Position numbers and translations under genes: made by a program
Shown: in pieces, positions 25,343-34,644 of the stretch
Layout: the number at the start of each line of letters is the position of its first letter
Numbering within the stretch: position 1 is the stretch's first letter
From: JBGVSA01 sp049840475
GTDB taxonomy: Bacteria; Pseudomonadota; Gammaproteobacteria; Burkholderiales; Rhodocyclaceae
NCBI GenBank assembly: GCA_049840475.1
Contig: JASGKX010000001.1
Coordinates: forward strand, 186,001-250,000
DNA length: 64,000 nt
Direction: 5' to 3'
Notes under the pieces: generated by a model
Databases searched by the model: none
Seen by the model: the letters and a program-made list of their open reading frames with translations, nothing else
What the model was told of the DNA's origin: nothing

Positions 25343-26131
25343 TCAGTTGTTCAGGGTAGTAGAGGTTGGTTTCGAGGTGCGCTTCTCCTTCTTGGGTTGA
25401 ACCGTACTGTTCCTGAATCGATAGCTGTCGTTGCCCGTCTCGACGATGTGGCAGTGATGCGTGAGGCGATCGAGCAGCGCCGTAGTCATCTTCGGATCAC
25501 CAAAGACAGAGGACCACTCGCTGAAGCTCAGGTTGGTGGTGATGACGAGGCTGGTGCGCTCGTAGAGCTTGCTGATGAGGTGGAACAGCAAGGCACCACC
25601 GGCCTGACTGAAGGGTAGATAGCCCAGCTCATCAAGAATTACCAGATCTGCATACATCAGGCGGTTTGCCGTGTGCCCGGGTCTGCCTGCGGCTTTCTCC
25701 TGCTCGAGCATGTTGACCAGCTCCACCGTCGTAAAGAAGCGCACACGTCGGTGGTGGTGCTCGATGGCTTGCACGCCGATGGCTGTGCCCAGGTGCGTCT
25801 TGCCTGTGCCTGGCCCCCCGACGAGCACGATGTTGTGTGCGGACTCCAGAAAGTCGCACCGGTGCAACTGGCGCACGAGGGCTTCATTGACTTCGCTGCA
25901 GCCAAAGTCGAAGCCCGTCAGATCGCGGTACGCAGGGAACCTGGCGACCTTCATCTGGTAGGCCAGCGACCGTACCTCGCGCTCGGTCAGTTCTGCCTTG
26001 AGCAGGCGCGACAGAACGCTCACCGCGCCTTGATAGGCCGGGGAGTCCTGCTCGGCCAGCTCCTCCAGGGCTTGGGCCATGCCGTGCAGTTTGAGCGACC
26101 TGAGCATCTGAATCATGGCCTCATGCTGCAT
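25343..26131 (-). CDS. istB: IS21 helper ATPase IstB
   Basis: 262 residues. DnaA/DnaC-like AAA+ ATPase with Walker A GGPGTGKTHLG and Walker B LVILDELGYLPFSQAGG, and sensor-type residues in SLVITTNLSFSEW. It assists IstA in target selection. Start at 26131 (MQHEAMIQML), overlapping the istA stop by 11 bases, as is usual in this family. Appears intact. Confidence 0.95.
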   Translation of the reverse strand: MQHEAMIQMLRSLKLHGMAQALEELAEQDSPAYQGAVSVLSRLLKAELTEREVRSLAYQMKVARFPAYRDLTGFDFGCSEVNEALVRQLHRCDFLESAHNIVLVGGPGTGKTHLGTAIGVQAIEHHHRRVRFFTTVELVNMLEQEKAAGRPGHTANRLMYADLVILDELGYLPFSQAGGALLFHLISKLYERTSLVITTNLSFSEWSSVFGDPKMTTALLDRLTHHCHIVETGNDSYRFRNSTVQPKKEKRTSKPTSTTLNN

Positions 26132-27641
26132 GATGGGTCTCCCTGAGCGCGTCATAGCGTCCCACATTGGCTTGCGGCTCCACGTGCAGGGCTAATGCCT
26201 GGGGGGCGTCAACGGGGGACACCGGCCCGCCTTCGAGGAGACGGCTGAGAATGTTCAGAACAGTCTGCTTGGAGGGCGCGCCGCTCTCGAGCGCCAACTC
26301 CACCGCAGCCAGTACGGCCTGTTCATCGTGTAGCAGAACAAGCGCTAGCACCTCCACCATCTCGCGATCACCCCCTGGGCGTTTGAGCAGCGTTCGTTGC
26401 AACTGCTTGAAGCCTTCGGGCAGTTCGCAGAAGGGCGCCCCGTTGCGTAATGCCCCCGGCTTGCGCTGGAGGACGGCCAGGTAGTGTCGCCAGTCGTAGA
26501 TCGTCTGGCCCGTACTATGGCTGCGGCTGATCAGGCGGGCGTGTTCGGCGATGATCTGGCCTTCGGCGACGAACACCAGTCGTGCGGCATAGACACGCAA
26601 GCTCACCGCGCAGTTGGCGAAGGACGCCGGCACGCTGTAGCGATTGCGCTCGAAGTGCACGAGGCAGGTGGGCGAGACCCGCTTGAGGTGTTCGACGAAT
26701 CCATCGAAGGGCTGGCCCACAGGCATCAGATGGGGGCGCTCTTGTGACCATGCTTCCCACACCGTCATGTCCAGTTCCGGGTGACGGACCTGCTGCCAGA
26801 GCAGCACGCACTGGTCCGCCAGCCAATCGTTGAGGGCCTCGAGCGACGTGAAGGATGGGATGCGCTGCCAGATGCGATGGCGGCTGTCCTGCACGTTCTT
26901 CTCGATCTGTCCCTTCTCCCAGCCTGAGGCCGGGTTGCAGAACTCGGCATCAAACAGGTAGTGACTGACCATCGCGCTGAAGCGCAGGTTGACCTCGCGG
27001 TGCTTACCCTGGCCGACGCGATCGACTGCCGTCTTCATATTGTCGTAGATGCCACGCCGGGGAATGCCGCCCCACGCCACGAAGGCGTGATGGTGGGCGT
27101 CGAAGAGCATCTCGTGGGTCTGCAGCGGATAGGCGCGCAGGAAGAACGCCCGACTATGGCTGAGCTTGAACTGCGCCACCTGCAGCTTCATGCGCTCGCC
27201 ACCGATGACCGCCCAGTCCTCGCTCCAGTCGAACTGGAAGGCCTCCCCTTCGGCAAAGCGCAAGGGAATGAATGTTCCCCGGCCCGCCGTCCTGGCCTGT
27301 TGCTGCTGGTCCTGGCGCCAGCGCCGCGAGAACGCGGCCACCCGATCATAGGAGCCCGTAAAGCCCAGGACGCATAGGTCAGCGTGGATCTGCCGCAGCG
27401 TTCGTCGCTGCTTGCGTGGCTTGTTTGATTCAGTCTTAAGCCACGTATCGAGCTTGGCCGCGTAGCCGTCGAGCTTGCTCGGACTATGTCGTGCGGCGTA
27501 GGTCGGAACGGTTGTTTGGGCGCGCAGGTAGCGCCGAACCGTATTGCGGGAGATACCCAGGCGCCGGGCGATCTCGCGAAGCGGGATCTGGTCGCGCAGG
27601 TGCCAACGTCGAATGATGCTCAGGATGGCCACGTCGATCAC
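26121..27641 (-). CDS. istA: IS21 transposase IstA
   Basis: 506 residues from a GTG. N-terminal helix-turn-helix (IPLREIARRLGISRNTVRRYLR), then an integrase-core DDE domain with FQFDWSEDWAVIGGERM, the PRRGIYDNMKTAVDRVG segment and NPASGWEKGQIEKNVQ, holding the catalytic acidic residues. Appears full length, so the element may still be mobile. Confidence 0.95.
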   Translation of the reverse strand: MIDVAILSIIRRWHLRDQIPLREIARRLGISRNTVRRYLRAQTTVPTYAARHSPSKLDGYAAKLDTWLKTESNKPRKQRRTLRQIHADLCVLGFTGSYDRVAAFSRRWRQDQQQQARTAGRGTFIPLRFAEGEAFQFDWSEDWAVIGGERMKLQVAQFKLSHSRAFFLRAYPLQTHEMLFDAHHHAFVAWGGIPRRGIYDNMKTAVDRVGQGKHREVNLRFSAMVSHYLFDAEFCNPASGWEKGQIEKNVQDSRHRIWQRIPSFTSLEALNDWLADQCVLLWQQVRHPELDMTVWEAWSQERPHLMPVGQPFDGFVEHLKRVSPTCLVHFERNRYSVPASFANCAVSLRVYAARLVFVAEGQIIAEHARLISRSHSTGQTIYDWRHYLAVLQRKPGALRNGAPFCELPEGFKQLQRTLLKRPGGDREMVEVLALVLLHDEQAVLAAVELALESGAPSKQTVLNILSRLLEGGPVSPVDAPQALALHVEPQANVGRYDALRETHHAA

Positions 27642-27745
27642 TCCAAACTCCTGCTCGTTGCCGAGCAGGCAAGTGTTCTATACGTGGGTCAGAATTCGAT
27701 GCAAATCACCCCATCAGGTGGGTCAGGTTTCGGTGCAAATCAACA

Positions 27746-28852
27746 GCCAAGCCGCCCCACTAGACCAACAGCCTCATCCGCCACAAGCGCATTGCGATAT
27801 CCAGAGCCGTTATCAACGTAGAGGACAGCAGGTACGCCGCAACGCTCGACGCCATTCCGCAATGCGTCGATAACAGCAAAGGAAGACTCGGCCAGATCGA
27901 TCGACCAGCCAACAATTCGCCGCGTCGCGACGTCCGCCACAGTGGTGATCTCGGGACGAAAGGGGCGCCCGGTTAGAGGGTGTTGCACTTCGGCGTCGAA
28001 TGTGTGGCCGTCCGCCGTCCATACGTCGTTGGGCTCCAGGGCGGAAAAATCCCGACGTATAAAGGGTCTGACCGTTTTTAGCTCACGGCTTCCCATGCGG
28101 CCAGTGTGGCGTGCCACGTACCCGAGCTTGGTCAGCCAGCGACGGACCTGATGCACCGACGGGCGCTCGCCGATGGGCCATTGCGCACACGCCTTCTCAT
28201 AGGCTCGTTCGATTGACGGCTTCTGGGGCACCTGCCAAGCAGACAGAAATATCGGGAGCCACGTCGGTATCCGCATATCTTTCTGCGGTACTCGCGGGGT
28301 CAGATCGGCAGCCGCAAGCCAGCGTTTGAGCGTGCGCAACGTCGGATAGCCACCATCCACGCCTTTGCGACCACGCCTGTCGCGTGCAAGACGCAGCATC
28401 TTGTCGTGCAACTCAGACAGATCACCTAGCTTCGCACGTGTTAATAGCGTCGTAAGCGCAGCTTCCTGTGAGCACTTACCACCAACTTGCATCTGCCGGA
28501 CCAAAGCCACTACACCAATACGCGCATCGCGTTCGCGCCGCTGCTGATCTGTCGCATCCGCAATATGCACAACCAATTCGTGATAGCTCTGCTCCGACGG
28601 CATCACACTGCGTGGATTGATCTCTTCCAGCGCCTTGATGGTCAGCGCCGAACGCACATCGGCTGGGAGCCTCGTCACATCAAACACACGACGCAAACCA
28701 CCGCGCGCGCGCTCCTCCGTGTGTGGCCAATGTTCGCGCAGGCATCGTTTGGTCGTCGCCTGTTTGCTGATACCGAGCGCCGTCGCTATCTGTTGCACGG
28801 TGCAGGTAGTCACAAACCACCTCCAATGCACCTGATCGATAGGAAAGCGCAT
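27746..28852 (-). pseudogene. Mu-like transposase A, C-terminally truncated by IS21
   Basis: About 368 residues of a normally much longer DDE transposase. N-terminal winged-helix DNA-binding part (TVQQIATALGISKQATTKRC), end-binding helices, and the start of the catalytic core: DVWTADGHTFDAEVQHPLTG (first Asp), VADVATRRIVGWSIDLAES, YVDNGSGYRN (second Asp). The frame then runs into the IS end, so the final Glu and C-terminal domain are missing. It cannot be an active transposase. Confidence 0.85.
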
Positions 28853-28921
28853 CGGCGCGGGGCGTGCCGACCGTCCCGTGCATGCCCCAAGAAAACACTT
28901 CGCCGCGCCGGCAGGGCACGA

Positions 28922-28951
28922 GTCGCTTGCACGTTGTTACGTGCAAGCGAC
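28922..28951. promoter_or_regulatory. Long palindrome containing CACGT-N4-ACGTG (phage operator candidate)
   Basis: Perfect 13-base half-sites GTCGCTTGCACGT and ACGTGCAAGCGAC around TGTT, between ner and transposase A. The core and its 4-base spacer match the two sites at 29416 and 29478. Confidence 0.6.
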
Positions 28952-29054
28952 CAGCCAATCATGTCAGCCGGCACTGCAGTCGCTCGGGCAAAGTGGGCAC
29001 GGTCATCGACAGTAATGATGGTCGGAAGAAAAACGTACATGGCTGACAGCACCA

Positions 29055-29375
29055 TCAAGCCGTCTTCTGATCGTTGCCATTGAAATGGCAATCAACCGCG
29101 TTAGACTTCAACCCACGCACCCCTCGCGGCATCGGCTCGCCGTCGGGGTAATAGCGTGCGGCAAACATAACGTGAACCGGAATTCCCGCGGCCTCTGCAA
29201 GACGGCGTTCGCTGGCCGGATATGAGTGAAGCATGGCCTTCGAAAGCGTGGACGAATCCGACAACCCATAGCGAAGAGCAAGCGAACGGAGCGTAATGCC
29301 TTTCTTATGCAACGCCGCCAAGATATCGGCGGGATGCCAGTCCTGACGGCTGCACTCTTCATACATTGCTGCCAT
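29055..29375 (-). CDS. ner: Ner/Nlp-like DNA-binding protein of the Mu-like prophage
   Basis: 106 residues. WHPADILAALHKKGITLRSLALRYGLSDSST is the classical Ner/Nlp helix-turn-helix pattern, followed by HSYPASERRLAEAAGIPVHVMFAARYYPDG. In Mu, Ner shuts down repressor and early transcription after lytic entry. Divergent from the repressor with a 143-base operator region between them, as in Mu. Confidence 0.8.
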   Translation of the reverse strand: MAAMYEECSRQDWHPADILAALHKKGITLRSLALRYGLSDSSTLSKAMLHSYPASERRLAEAAGIPVHVMFAARYYPDGEPMPRGVRGLKSNAVDCHFNGNDQKTA

Positions 29376-29415
29376 TCTTCAGACTCCGTGGTTGGTGATC
29401 AATGGATGGCATGAC

Positions 29416-29431
29416 ACACGTTTTTACGTGT
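29416..29431. promoter_or_regulatory. Prophage operator candidate between ner and repressor
   Basis: ACACGT-TTTT-ACGTGT, a perfect inverted repeat with a 4-base spacer, in an AT-rich divergent promoter region. Confidence 0.6.
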
Positions 29432-29477
29432 ATTTTCAATAAAAAATAATCGACACCCAACAATTATTGATGTTTGT

Positions 29478-29491
29478 CACGTTTTGCCGTG
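29478..29491. promoter_or_regulatory. Second prophage operator candidate
   Basis: CACGT-TTTG-CCGTG: same core and spacer as the site at 29416, with one mismatch in the right half. Lies 28 bases before the repressor start. Confidence 0.5.
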
Positions 29492-29518
29492 CATTCGATA
29501 CACCCGCCGGATATTCAC

Positions 29519-30004
29519 ATGCCATTACCTCGCGCCCAGAAAGTTGCCAGTTCGGTTGCCGGTTCTCGTCAGGAAACCACCAACTGGAGTCCCACCGCAG
29601 TGGGCATACGTCTGAGACAAGCACGCAAGCAGCTTGGACTGACCCAAGCCAGCCTGGCAGCTTCAATCGGAGCCACTTCAAACCGGGGAATACAGGAGAA
29701 CGAGGCCGGCAAGACCATGCCCGGTGGCCTGATCATCGGAGCACTTGTCCGCGCCGGAATCAACGCAAACTGGTTGCTGTCGGGCCAGGGCCCAATGCTA
29801 GGAACGGGCGAGTCCGTCGCAGCGCAGCTCGATCTCGGCCGCATGCAGCTCGCCATCGAGTCGACGGAAGAAGCCCTGGATGCCGCATGCAGCGAGATGC
29901 CCGCAAGCAAAAAAGCGCAGCTCATCCTGGCGGTCTACGAATTGCTGGACGAGCCGGGGATCTCTGCCGAAAAGGTGCAACGGTTGGTCAGACTCGCCGC
30001 CTGA
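29519..30004 (+). CDS. XRE-type repressor of the Mu-like prophage
   Basis: 161 residues from ATG 29519. HTH_3-type N-terminal domain (GIRLRQARKQLGLTQASLAASIGATSNRGIQENEAG), then a segment NANWLLSGQGPMLG common in phage repressors of this type, and a helical C-terminus. No LexA-like protease dyad is seen. It presumably maintains lysogeny by binding the CACGT-N4-ACGTG sites in front of it. Intact, so it could still give immunity to related phages. Confidence 0.82.
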   Translation: MPLPRAQKVASSVAGSRQETTNWSPTAVGIRLRQARKQLGLTQASLAASIGATSNRGIQENEAGKTMPGGLIIGALVRAGINANWLLSGQGPMLGTGESVAAQLDLGRMQLAIESTEEALDAACSEMPASKKAQLILAVYELLDEPGISAEKVQRLVRLAA

Positions 30005-30274
30005 GGCTGCGCAGCAGCTCTCGCAAAAAACCGCCGAAGAATCTCGCGTAACGCCACTGGACGGTCATGACAAAACGCTGATCAAAGAAGTCACGCCGGA
30101 GGAAGACGATTCCACTGCGCAAAAAAGGCACGACACCCTCGCCATCCATCCCGCGCAAACCCAAACAAGCCCCGCCAAGAACTCATTGCGGACATGCAAA
30201 AGCAAACGTCTCCTCACAACCGCCGGCACCGAGGCTGATACGATGCGGTTTTTGCGCTTCGACCGGCTGCATCC

Positions 30275-31693
30275 ATGCCCGCTCAAACTTTCCTCTGGCA
30301 CGACTACGAGACCTTCGGCGCCGAGCCGCGTCGTGATCGCCCGGCGCAATTCGCGGGCATCCGCACGGATTCCGACCTCAACGAGATCGGCGCGCCCGTC
30401 GAGTTTTTCTGCCAGCCCACCCCTGACTGGCTGCCCGATCCACAGTCTTGCCTGATCACCGGCATCACGCCGCAACAGTGCTTGGCGCGGGGAATGCCGG
30501 AATATCGCTTCGCGGCCGAAGTCGAACGCGCGCTGGCCGAGCCGGGCACCATCGGCGTGGGCTATAACTCGATCCGGTTCGACGATGAGGTCACGCGCTT
30601 TCTCTTCTGGCGCAACCTGATCGATCCGTACGCGCGTGAATGGCAAAACGAATGCGGGCGATGGGATTTGCTCGACACGGTGCGCACCGCCTTCGCCCTG
30701 CGCCCCGAAGGCATCGAATGGCCGGTCAACGATGAGGGGCGACATAGCTTCCGCCTTGAACATCTCACCGCCGCCAACGGACTCGCGCACGAGTCAGCGC
30801 ACGATGCCGTGTCGGACGTGCGCGCCACCATTGCTCTCGCGCGCCTCATTCGTACGCGCCAGCCGCGACTGTTCGACTTCTGCGCCAGCCTGCGCAAAAA
30901 GGACCGCGTGCAAGCCGAAATCGGCTCGTCGCCACGCCCGCTGCTGCATGTTTCGGGCATGTACGGCGCAGAGCGAGGTCATCTGGCGGTGGTGTGGCCC
31001 TTGGCCTGGCACCCGACCAATCGCAACGAGCTGATCGTGTGGGACCTGGCGCACTCGCCGGAAGAACTCTTCGCGCTCGACGTCGACACCATCCGTCAGC
31101 GCATGTTCACAAGGGCAGCGGACCTGCCCGAAGGGGTAACGCGTCTGCCCATCAAGAGCATCCACATCAACAAGTCGCCGATCGTCATCAGCAACCTGCG
31201 CACGCTTGATCCGGCGCGTGCCGAGCGCTGGCAGATCGATCTCGAACAAAGCCAGCGGCATGCAGGCGCCTTTGCACATGCACCGCAACTGGATTGGGCT
31301 GCGATCTACGCGCGCCCGGCGATGGATATACCGGACGTGGATGAAGATCTCTACGGTGGCTTCATCGGCAACGGCGACCGCCGCACGCTCAACCGCCTGC
31401 GCGAAATGGACGGAACGGCGCTGGCGAGCGCCCGCCTGAACTTCGAGGATGAGCGACTGGAAGAACTCGTCTTCCGCTATCGCGCCCGCAACTTCCCCGA
31501 AACCCTGTCCGATGACGATACCGGCCGCTGGCAGCAGCTACGTCACGAACGCCTGATCGATGGCCGTGACGGCTACCGCAGCCTGGCCCAGCTGGCAGAC
31601 CAGATCGACGTGCTGTCCGAAGACGCCAACGACCGCGCACTGGGCATCCTCGAAGCGCTGTACGACTACGCCGAGTCCATTGCGCCCGTGTAA
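30275..31693 (+). CDS. sbcB: Exodeoxyribonuclease I
   Basis: 472 residues, normal length. DEDDh 3'-5' exonuclease domain begins FLWHDYETFGAEPRRDRPAQF (DxE motif) and continues through GYNSIRFDDEVTRFLFWRNL and HDAVSDVRATIALA. The SH3-like and C-terminal exoI extensions follow (HINKSPIVI, the YGGFIGNGDRR region, LVFRYRARNFPETL). Degrades single-stranded DNA 3' to 5' in recombination and repair. Monocistronic, between the prophage remnant and the ligase operon. Confidence 0.95.
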   Translation: MPAQTFLWHDYETFGAEPRRDRPAQFAGIRTDSDLNEIGAPVEFFCQPTPDWLPDPQSCLITGITPQQCLARGMPEYRFAAEVERALAEPGTIGVGYNSIRFDDEVTRFLFWRNLIDPYAREWQNECGRWDLLDTVRTAFALRPEGIEWPVNDEGRHSFRLEHLTAANGLAHESAHDAVSDVRATIALARLIRTRQPRLFDFCASLRKKDRVQAEIGSSPRPLLHVSGMYGAERGHLAVVWPLAWHPTNRNELIVWDLAHSPEELFALDVDTIRQRMFTRAADLPEGVTRLPIKSIHINKSPIVISNLRTLDPARAERWQIDLEQSQRHAGAFAHAPQLDWAAIYARPAMDIPDVDEDLYGGFIGNGDRRTLNRLREMDGTALASARLNFEDERLEELVFRYRARNFPETLSDDDTGRWQQLRHERLIDGRDGYRSLAQLADQIDVLSEDANDRALGILEALYDYAESIAPV

Positions 31694-31804
31694 GGCACGG
31701 GGCGTGCCGCATCGTGACCGATTGCGCAGGCAGCCTGCCACGCGCTGATAAAATCGGCAGGCCCGGCGCGGCGCATTGGCCCACGGCGCTATTGCGAGAC
31801 CACG

Positions 31805-33391
31805 ATGAGCACTCTGCTACACGAACTGATCCTGCACTCGGCCGAACGCGCGCCGACCGCCCCGGCGCTGACGCAAAGCGGTGAGACGCTCGATTACGCC
31901 GCGCTGGCCACCCGCGTCGAGCGATTCGCCGCGGGCATCGTGACGCTCGGCGTCGCGCGCGGCGAACGCATCGGTGTGTATCTCGACAAGCGCTTCGAGA
32001 CGGTCGTCGCGAGCTTTGGCGCGGCGGCTGCCGGCGCGGTGTTCGTGCCCATCAATCCCTTGCTCAAACCCGAGCAGGTCGGTTACATCCTGCGCGACTG
32101 CAATGTGCGCGTGCTGGTCACGTCACCCGAGCGACACACGCTGCTCGAAGCCACGCTGCAGCAGTGCCACGATCTGCGCCACGTGGTGCTGACCGGCGAC
32201 GCCAACGGCATGCCCTCAGGCTATTCGATCCACGGATGGGATGCCGTCAACACGCAGGCGACGATACGCGGCCACCGCGTCATCGACAGTGACATGCTTG
32301 CGATCCTGTATACATCAGGCAGCACCGGGCGCCCCAAAGGCGTGGTGCTGTCCCATCGCAACATGGTGGCTGGCGCCAAGAGCGTGGCTCACTACCTTGG
32401 CAACAATCCCGACGACACTCTGCTGGCAGCTTTGCCGTTGTCGTTCGACGCTGGCTTCTCGCAACTGACGACGGCTTTCCATTCCGGTGCGCGCGTGGTC
32501 CTGCTCAACTATCTGCTGCCGCGCGACGTGGTCCGTGCGCTCGAACGCGAACGCGTCACGGGACTGACCGCCGTACCTCCGTTGTGGATTCAGCTCACGC
32601 AAGTGCAGTGGCCGGAGAGCATTGCCGAGCATCTACGCTACATCGCGAACACGGGCGGGCGCATGCCCCTTGAGACGCTCAAGGCGCTGCGCGAACGTCT
32701 GCCCAAGACGCGACCGTTCCTCATGTACGGTCTGACCGAAGCGTTTCGCGCGACCTATCTCGACCCGTCGGAAGTTGACCGCCGACCGGACTCCATCGGC
32801 AAGTCGATCCCCAACTCCGAAGTAATGGTGCTGCGCGAAGACGGCACGCCGTGCGCACCGAATGAGCCGGGCGAGCTGGTACAGCGTGGCGCGCTGGTAG
32901 CAATGGGCTACTGGAACGATCCGGACAAAACGGCCGAGCGCTTCCGCCCCGTGCCCAGTGCCGTACGCGAAAGCGGTTTGGTGTTGACGGAAATCGCAGT
33001 GTTCTCGGGCGACACCGTGCGGGCCGATGAAGAAGGCTTCTTGTACTTCATCGGTCGCCGTGACGAAATGATCAAGACGTCGGGTTACCGTGTGAGCCCG
33101 ACGGAAATCGAAGAGGTCGCCTACGCCACCCAGCTCGTCGGCGAATGTGCCGCGTTCGGCATTGAGCATGCCTCGCTCGGGCAAGCCATTGTGCTGGTGG
33201 CGACGCCGCGCGGCGCAGCGCCGCTGTCGGGCGAAGAACTGCTGGCGCACTTCAAGCGCGAATGCCCGGCCTATCAAGTGCCTGCACATATCGAAATCCA
33301 GCCGGGCCCGCTCCCGCGCAACCCCAACGGCAAGATCGACCGTAAACTGCTCGCCGGCGAATTCGCCGCACGCACCTCCGCCCAGTCATGA
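31805..33391 (+). CDS. AMP-forming acyl-CoA/acyl-ACP ligase, XrtA-associated type
   Basis: 528 residues, ANL superfamily. The ATP-binding P-loop is LYTSGSTGRPKGVVLSH, followed by MYGLTEAFRATYLDP and the hinge region FIGRRDEMIKTSGYRVSPTEIEE; the catalytic Lys is in NGKIDRKLL. It activates a carboxylic acid as adenylate and probably loads it onto the ACP encoded at 16041. The exosortase A-associated ligase family is described as lying next to a PLP decarboxylase, exactly as here. The TGA overlaps the start of the decarboxylase (ATGA). Confidence 0.87.
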   Translation: MSTLLHELILHSAERAPTAPALTQSGETLDYAALATRVERFAAGIVTLGVARGERIGVYLDKRFETVVASFGAAAAGAVFVPINPLLKPEQVGYILRDCNVRVLVTSPERHTLLEATLQQCHDLRHVVLTGDANGMPSGYSIHGWDAVNTQATIRGHRVIDSDMLAILYTSGSTGRPKGVVLSHRNMVAGAKSVAHYLGNNPDDTLLAALPLSFDAGFSQLTTAFHSGARVVLLNYLLPRDVVRALERERVTGLTAVPPLWIQLTQVQWPESIAEHLRYIANTGGRMPLETLKALRERLPKTRPFLMYGLTEAFRATYLDPSEVDRRPDSIGKSIPNSEVMVLREDGTPCAPNEPGELVQRGALVAMGYWNDPDKTAERFRPVPSAVRESGLVLTEIAVFSGDTVRADEEGFLYFIGRRDEMIKTSGYRVSPTEIEEVAYATQLVGECAAFGIEHASLGQAIVLVATPRGAAPLSGEELLAHFKRECPAYQVPAHIEIQPGPLPRNPNGKIDRKLLAGEFAARTSAQS

Positions 33392-34644
33392 CAGATCAAA
33401 CCACCGGCGCTCCGCGCGCCATGCCTCGCCATACAGCGATGGACCAGTTCCCAAGCTCGGGCAACGAGCTGCTCATTGGGGGCATGTCGATTTCGCGCCT
33501 TGCTGCGCGCGTGGGGCAGACACCGTTCTATGCGTACGATCGGCGCCTGATCGGTACGCGCATCGCGGAATTGCGCGCCACGCTGCCGGAGGCCGTGCAA
33601 TTGCACTTTGCGATGAAGGCCAATCCGATGCCGGCATTGGTGGCTTTCATGGCGGCGCGTGTTGACGGCCTGGATGTCGCCTCGGGCGCCGAGATGCGCG
33701 TGGCACTGGACGCAGGCGCCGACCCACGTCGCATGAGCTTTGCAGGCCCCGGCAAAAGCGAATCCGAACTGACGCAGGCAATCGCCGCTGGCGTGTTGTT
33801 GAACGTCGAATCCCTGCGCGAAGTACGCACCCTGGCGGATATCGCTGCGCGCACGGGCTGGAAGCCGCGCGTCGCCGTGCGTGTGAATCCGGATTTCGAA
33901 CTCAAGTCATCCGGCATGAAGATGGGCGGAGGACCAAAGCAATTCGGTATCGACGCCGAGATCGTGCCCGACATGCTGCGAGAGATCGGCCGACTCGGTC
34001 TTTCGTTCGAAGGCTTCCATCTGTTTGCTGGCTCGCAGAATCTGCGCGCCGAAGCCATCATCGAAGCGCAACAGAAGAGTTTTGAGCTGGCATTGAGGCT
34101 TGCTGAACACGCCCCCGCACCAGTCCGTTCGCTCAACCTTGGCGGCGGCTTCGGCATCCCCTACTTCCCCGGCGAAACGCGGCTGGACATCACGCCCATC
34201 GGCGACAGTCTCGCGCAGCTCGCCGAGCGCGCGGAGCGCGAACTGGATGATGCCGAACTCATCGTCGAACTAGGCCGCTATCTGGTGGGCGAAGCTGGCG
34301 TGTATGTGGCCCGCGTGGTGGACAAGAAGATGTCGCGCGGCCACACCTATCTGGTCACCGACGGCGGGCTGCATCATCATCTGGCCGCATCCGGCAACTT
34401 CGGCCAGGTGATCCGCAAGAATTATCCCGTGGCCATCGGCAATCGCATGGCATCGCCGTCCGTCGAGCAGGTAACGGTGGTCGGCCCGCTGTGCACGCCG
34501 CTCGATCTGCTGGCCGAGCGCATGGAGCTGCCCGCTGCCGAAGTGGGTGATTTCGTGGTGGTATTCCAGTCGGGCGCCTACGGCTACACGGCCAGCCCGC
34601 GCGACTTCCTCAGCCATCCGCAGCCCGTCGAAGTGCTGGTATGA
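33388..34644 (+). CDS. PLP-dependent decarboxylase, XrtA-associated type
   Basis: 418 residues of the DapDC/ODC fold-III decarboxylase family. PLP-lysine in LHFAMKANPMP, a phosphate-binding glycine loop NLGGGFGIPYFPGE, the active-site GRYLVGEAGVYV segment, and near the C-terminus VVGPLCTPLDLLAE with the catalytic Cys and FQSGAYGYT. The substrate is unknown: the family resembles diaminopimelate decarboxylase, but context suggests a decarboxylated amino acid or acyl-linked amine for a surface polymer. Coupled at both ends by ATGA. Confidence 0.88.
   Translation: MTDQTTGAPRAMPRHTAMDQFPSSGNELLIGGMSISRLAARVGQTPFYAYDRRLIGTRIAELRATLPEAVQLHFAMKANPMPALVAFMAARVDGLDVASGAEMRVALDAGADPRRMSFAGPGKSESELTQAIAAGVLLNVESLREVRTLADIAARTGWKPRVAVRVNPDFELKSSGMKMGGGPKQFGIDAEIVPDMLREIGRLGLSFEGFHLFAGSQNLRAEAIIEAQQKSFELALRLAEHAPAPVRSLNLGGGFGIPYFPGETRLDITPIGDSLAQLAERAERELDDAELIVELGRYLVGEAGVYVARVVDKKMSRGHTYLVTDGGLHHHLAASGNFGQVIRKNYPVAIGNRMASPSVEQVTVVGPLCTPLDLLAERMELPAAEVGDFVVVFQSGAYGYTASPRDFLSHPQPVEVLV

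Larger units (their letters stand above)
25284..27745 (-). mobile_element. IS21-family insertion sequence
   Basis: Ends are inverted: TGTTGATTTGCACCGAAACC at 25284 on the left and its complement GGTTTCGGTGCAAATCAACA ending at 27745 on the right, with further internal repeats GATTTGCATC / GATGCAAATC. It encodes istA and istB in the standard overlapping order. Flanks (ATGCC on the left, GCCAA on the right) show no convincing 4-8 base direct repeat, although IS21 elements normally make one. This suggests recombination between two copies or an adjacent deletion. Confidence 0.92.
20050..30050. mobile_element. Remnant of a Mu-like prophage, internally deleted around an IS21 element
   Basis: Gene content from right to left follows Mu: repressor (+) at 29519, Ner (-), N-terminal part of DDE transposase A (-), then directly tail-fibre genes (-). 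B, the Mor/late regulators, the head genes, portal, tail tube and most baseplate genes are missing. The IS21 element sits exactly at the junction. Boundaries are approximate: I could not identify the phage ends or the 5-base target duplication between 19975-20085 and 30005-30270. The 30005-30274 stretch after the repressor holds no recognisable gene. Confidence 0.8.

Noticed and set aside
25279..27750. Target-site duplication of IS21
   Set aside because: Only a three-base GCC match can be found at the ends, too short to call.
19975..30270. Exact Mu-type ends and 5-base duplication
   Set aside because: Some A-rich CGAAAAAA-like stretches exist at both sides, but no pair was convincing.
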